64,000 nucleotides of DNA, from assembly GCA_031261505.1 (NCBI GenBank), contig JAISJN010000015.1, forward strand, positions 89,364 through 153,363, given 5' to 3'. Below are positions 62,406 through 64,000 of the stretch, piece after piece. The DNA is from Clostridioides sp. Its GTDB lineage: Bacteria; Bacillota; Clostridia; Peptostreptococcales; Peptostreptococcaceae. The notes under the pieces were generated by a model. The model was not told where the DNA came from, did no database searches, and saw nothing but the letters and a program-made list of their open reading frames with translations. The number at the start of each line of letters is the position of its first letter. Position 1 is the first letter of the stretch. A program made the translations under genes and the position numbers.

Positions 62406-63258
62406 ATGTATAAAATATTGTATGGTTACATAACAAAAAATAAAAACAAGTTCGCAATCATGATATTTGCGATAACAATCTCTACAATGATAATATTTGG
62501 AACAAGTGTATCTAAATACTCTCAATTAAAGTACACGGAAGAAGAAATAAATAAACAAATACCGGACTGTCAAATGACGGTATATGATATTAGTAGAAAA
62601 GATGTAGCTTCAATTGAGCGAGATGCTAATACAAAAAACAGCATAATACAAAAATATTGTGGAGACTCTATATAATCAAGAATTGTATTTAATGGAGGAA
62701 TATAATTCGGATTCATTCGAAAAGCTAAAAAATACTCTCGAAGACGGTAGATTTCCAAAAAGCAAAGATGAGATAATCTTAAGTAAGGATTTATTTGAAT
62801 ATTTCAAGTCTAGCTCAAAGCTAAAACAAATAAAAGATACTTCTGACTATGAGGTTGAAATTAGATATCAGAAAGATTTCTTAAATTCAGATGGTGAGCA
62901 AGATGTTTTAGATACAATACATAAATTCAAAGTTGTAGGTACATATAAGGAAACAAAGGCAGTTAATGAATTTTTAGAAGGACATGCTATATACACATCA
63001 AAATATTTCGAATGTCCATCTGAAATGGTATCATACAACGGATTTGTTAATTTGAAAACAGGTTATAAAAATCTACAGAAAAATATAGATAGGTTAGCAA
63101 TTAAACTTGGAGCAGGAGAGTTACATTTACAGGAGAATAAGGTTAAGCTGCGTCTATCAGAAGAAACTATGGATGCATTAAGCGGGTTTGATGATTTTTA
63201 CACCGGGATACTAATAGCTTCTGCATTCATAATATTTAAGAGGAATGCTTCGATTTGA
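62406..63258 (+). pseudogene. FtsX-like ABC permease, frameshifted and truncated
   Basis: The first frame (62406-62675) encodes a normal N-terminus with one helix (KFAIMIFAITISTMIIFGTS). Near 62650, within an A-run, the coding passes to the +1 frame, which continues from 62659 as an extracellular domain (NTLEDGRFPKSKDEIILSKD) up to the beginning of the second helix (LIASAFIIF). There the permease breaks off and joins the middle of a response-regulator gene. Comparable complete permeases have hundreds more residues. Both a frameshift and a deletion are therefore present. Confidence 0.8.
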
Positions 63259-63787
63259 TTTTCCTGGATATAGAATTGGGTGATATGCTTGGAGTTGATG
63301 TAGGAAGATACATAAGAAATAAATTGAACAATTACTTTATGGAAATAGTATTTATATCGGCGTATGACAAATATGATAGAGAGTTATTTGATTTACAACC
63401 ATTAAATTTTTTAAGAAAAGCAATAAATGAAGAGAGTATTGAGAATTGTATAGATTTGGCGATCAAAAGAATGAATGTAAAATTCAAAACATACAGATAC
63501 AATGTTTCAAAGATTGAGCGTAAGGCATACCTTGGGATATATTATATTTTGAAAGCAATAAGAGAAAGATTAGGATAATTAGCGAAAATAGAGAAGATGA
63601 ATACTATGGAAAACTATCAGAGGTATTGCTGGAATTATCAAATTAAGGTTTTGTACAGGTGAATAAATCTTTTATGGTCAATATAGACAGTATTAACAGT
63701 GTTGAAAGAGAAAAAGTAATCATGAGAAATGGCCACTAGATTTCAAGAGGAAGAAGTTATAGAGAAAATTTAATAAAAAAATTGTAG
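63240..63787 (+). pseudogene. LytTR response regulator remnant, 5' part deleted
   Basis: The frame opens within the receiver at ECFDLIFLDIELGDMLGVD, with the phosphorylated Asp in FLDIE, and runs to 63578. A frameshift near 63570 moves the LytTR part to another frame, which reads RIISENREDEYYGKLSEVL and later FVQVNKSFMVNIDSINSV. Two stops interrupt it (TAA 63644-63646, TAG 63737-63739) before the final TAG. The N-terminal receiver half is missing where the permease fragment joins. The gene is clearly dead. Confidence 0.8.
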
Positions 63788-63794
63788 AAAAGTG

Positions 63795-63823
63795 TTGACG
63801 AAGTGAAGTATATTTGATAATAT
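63795..63823 (+). promoter_or_regulatory. promoter of a probable rRNA operon
   Basis: TTGACG (63795-63800) and TAATAT (63818-63823) with 17 bases between; a TATAAT overlaps at 63821. What follows resembles clostridial 16S leaders (see next entry). Confidence 0.6.
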
Positions 63824-64000
63824 AATACTTGTCCTTAAGAAAAGGGCAAATAACACAGCAACAAACGAGAAACAATTACAAAAGTCGAATCGAGATAAAA
63901 CAATCTTGGTTATCAAATAAGACTTAAAGAACATTGAAAATTAAACAGTAGGTAAATTAAGTTCGTTAGGTTCAGTCGGAACTAACGAATTATAAAAGAA
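63824..64000 (+). other. leader resembling that of a 16S rRNA gene
   Basis: About 175 bases without a gene contain AACATTGAAAATTAAACAG, a phrase common just before clostridial 16S genes, and a processing-type stem TTCGTTAG (63962-63969) / CTAACGAA (63982-63989) at the very end. The 16S gene itself would begin beyond the window. Confidence 0.55.

Noticed and set aside
1..64000. CRISPR array
   Set aside because: No series of identical 25-40-bp repeats with unique spacers was seen. The repeats found are either dispersed single copies or short tandem units without spacers, and there are no cas genes.
1..64000. tRNA genes or transposases
   Set aside because: I looked for cloverleaf hallmarks such as GGTTCGAATCC in the gaps and for transposase motifs in the reading frames; none was convincing.

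Overview
The window is AT-rich DNA whose genes point to a strictly anaerobic member of the Clostridia, probably near the Peptostreptococcaceae. The evidence is a reverse beta-oxidation cluster with EtfAB, an [FeFe]-hydrogenase-like protein, rubrerythrin and desulfoferrodoxin for oxygen defence, a Re-citrate-synthase-type gene in place of an ordinary citrate synthase, and arginine encoded mainly by AGA/AGG outside the first cluster. No species is claimed. Most genes lie on the + strand in short operons separated by strong hairpin terminators.

Layout. 1-890: 3' part of a dGTPase-like gene. 1.2-14.7 kb: one co-directional CoA-metabolism cluster (hydroxyacyl-CoA dehydrogenase, thiolase, GntP-type permease, two crotonase-family proteins, acyl-CoA dehydrogenase, EtfB, EtfA, flavin/Fe-S enoate or dienoyl-CoA reductase, type III CoA-transferase, SDR reductase) followed by a MarR regulator with its own promoter. 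14.9-31.8 kb: housekeeping and envelope genes (omega-amidase-like hydrolase, RsiV-like secreted protein, SpoIID/PG-binding protein, PrsW, signal peptidase I, nucleoside kinase, glutaminase, QueG, Lon-like protease, endonuclease III, TrmL, DegV, CvfB). 32.0-36.6 kb: polyamine uptake operon headed by an XRE-cupin regulator with a promoter and GTTTAC operator-like repeats. 37-47.3 kb: small HTH protein, C-S lyase, hydrogenase-like protein, MacB/FtsX-type ABC pair, an 86-aa cysteine-rich membrane protein behind a possible RNA switch, and a DUF1846 protein. 47.7-54.9 kb: OpuC-type osmolyte transporter, CDF metal transporter, UspA, rubrerythrin, superoxide reductase and DEAD-box helicase. 55.6-59.7 kb: synthase, aconitase and isocitrate dehydrogenase, a complete route from oxaloacetate plus acetyl-CoA to 2-oxoglutarate. 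60-62.1 kb: glucosaminidase and a LytTR regulator. 62.4-63.8 kb: decayed ABC permease and response regulator. 63.8-64.0 kb: promoter and leader that look like the start of an rRNA operon lying just beyond the window.

A family of dispersed intergenic hairpin repeats of about 100 bp runs through the window. It has a conserved head (AACTTGAGA), a CCTCTATAGG-like hairpin tip, a TCTCATTT arm and a tail (ATCACCATTTAA). At least eight copies are recognisable, some carrying a terminator and some joined tail to head. With the RNA switch candidate before the 86-aa protein and the short tandem repeats around hbd, it is the main structure that gene annotation does not explain.
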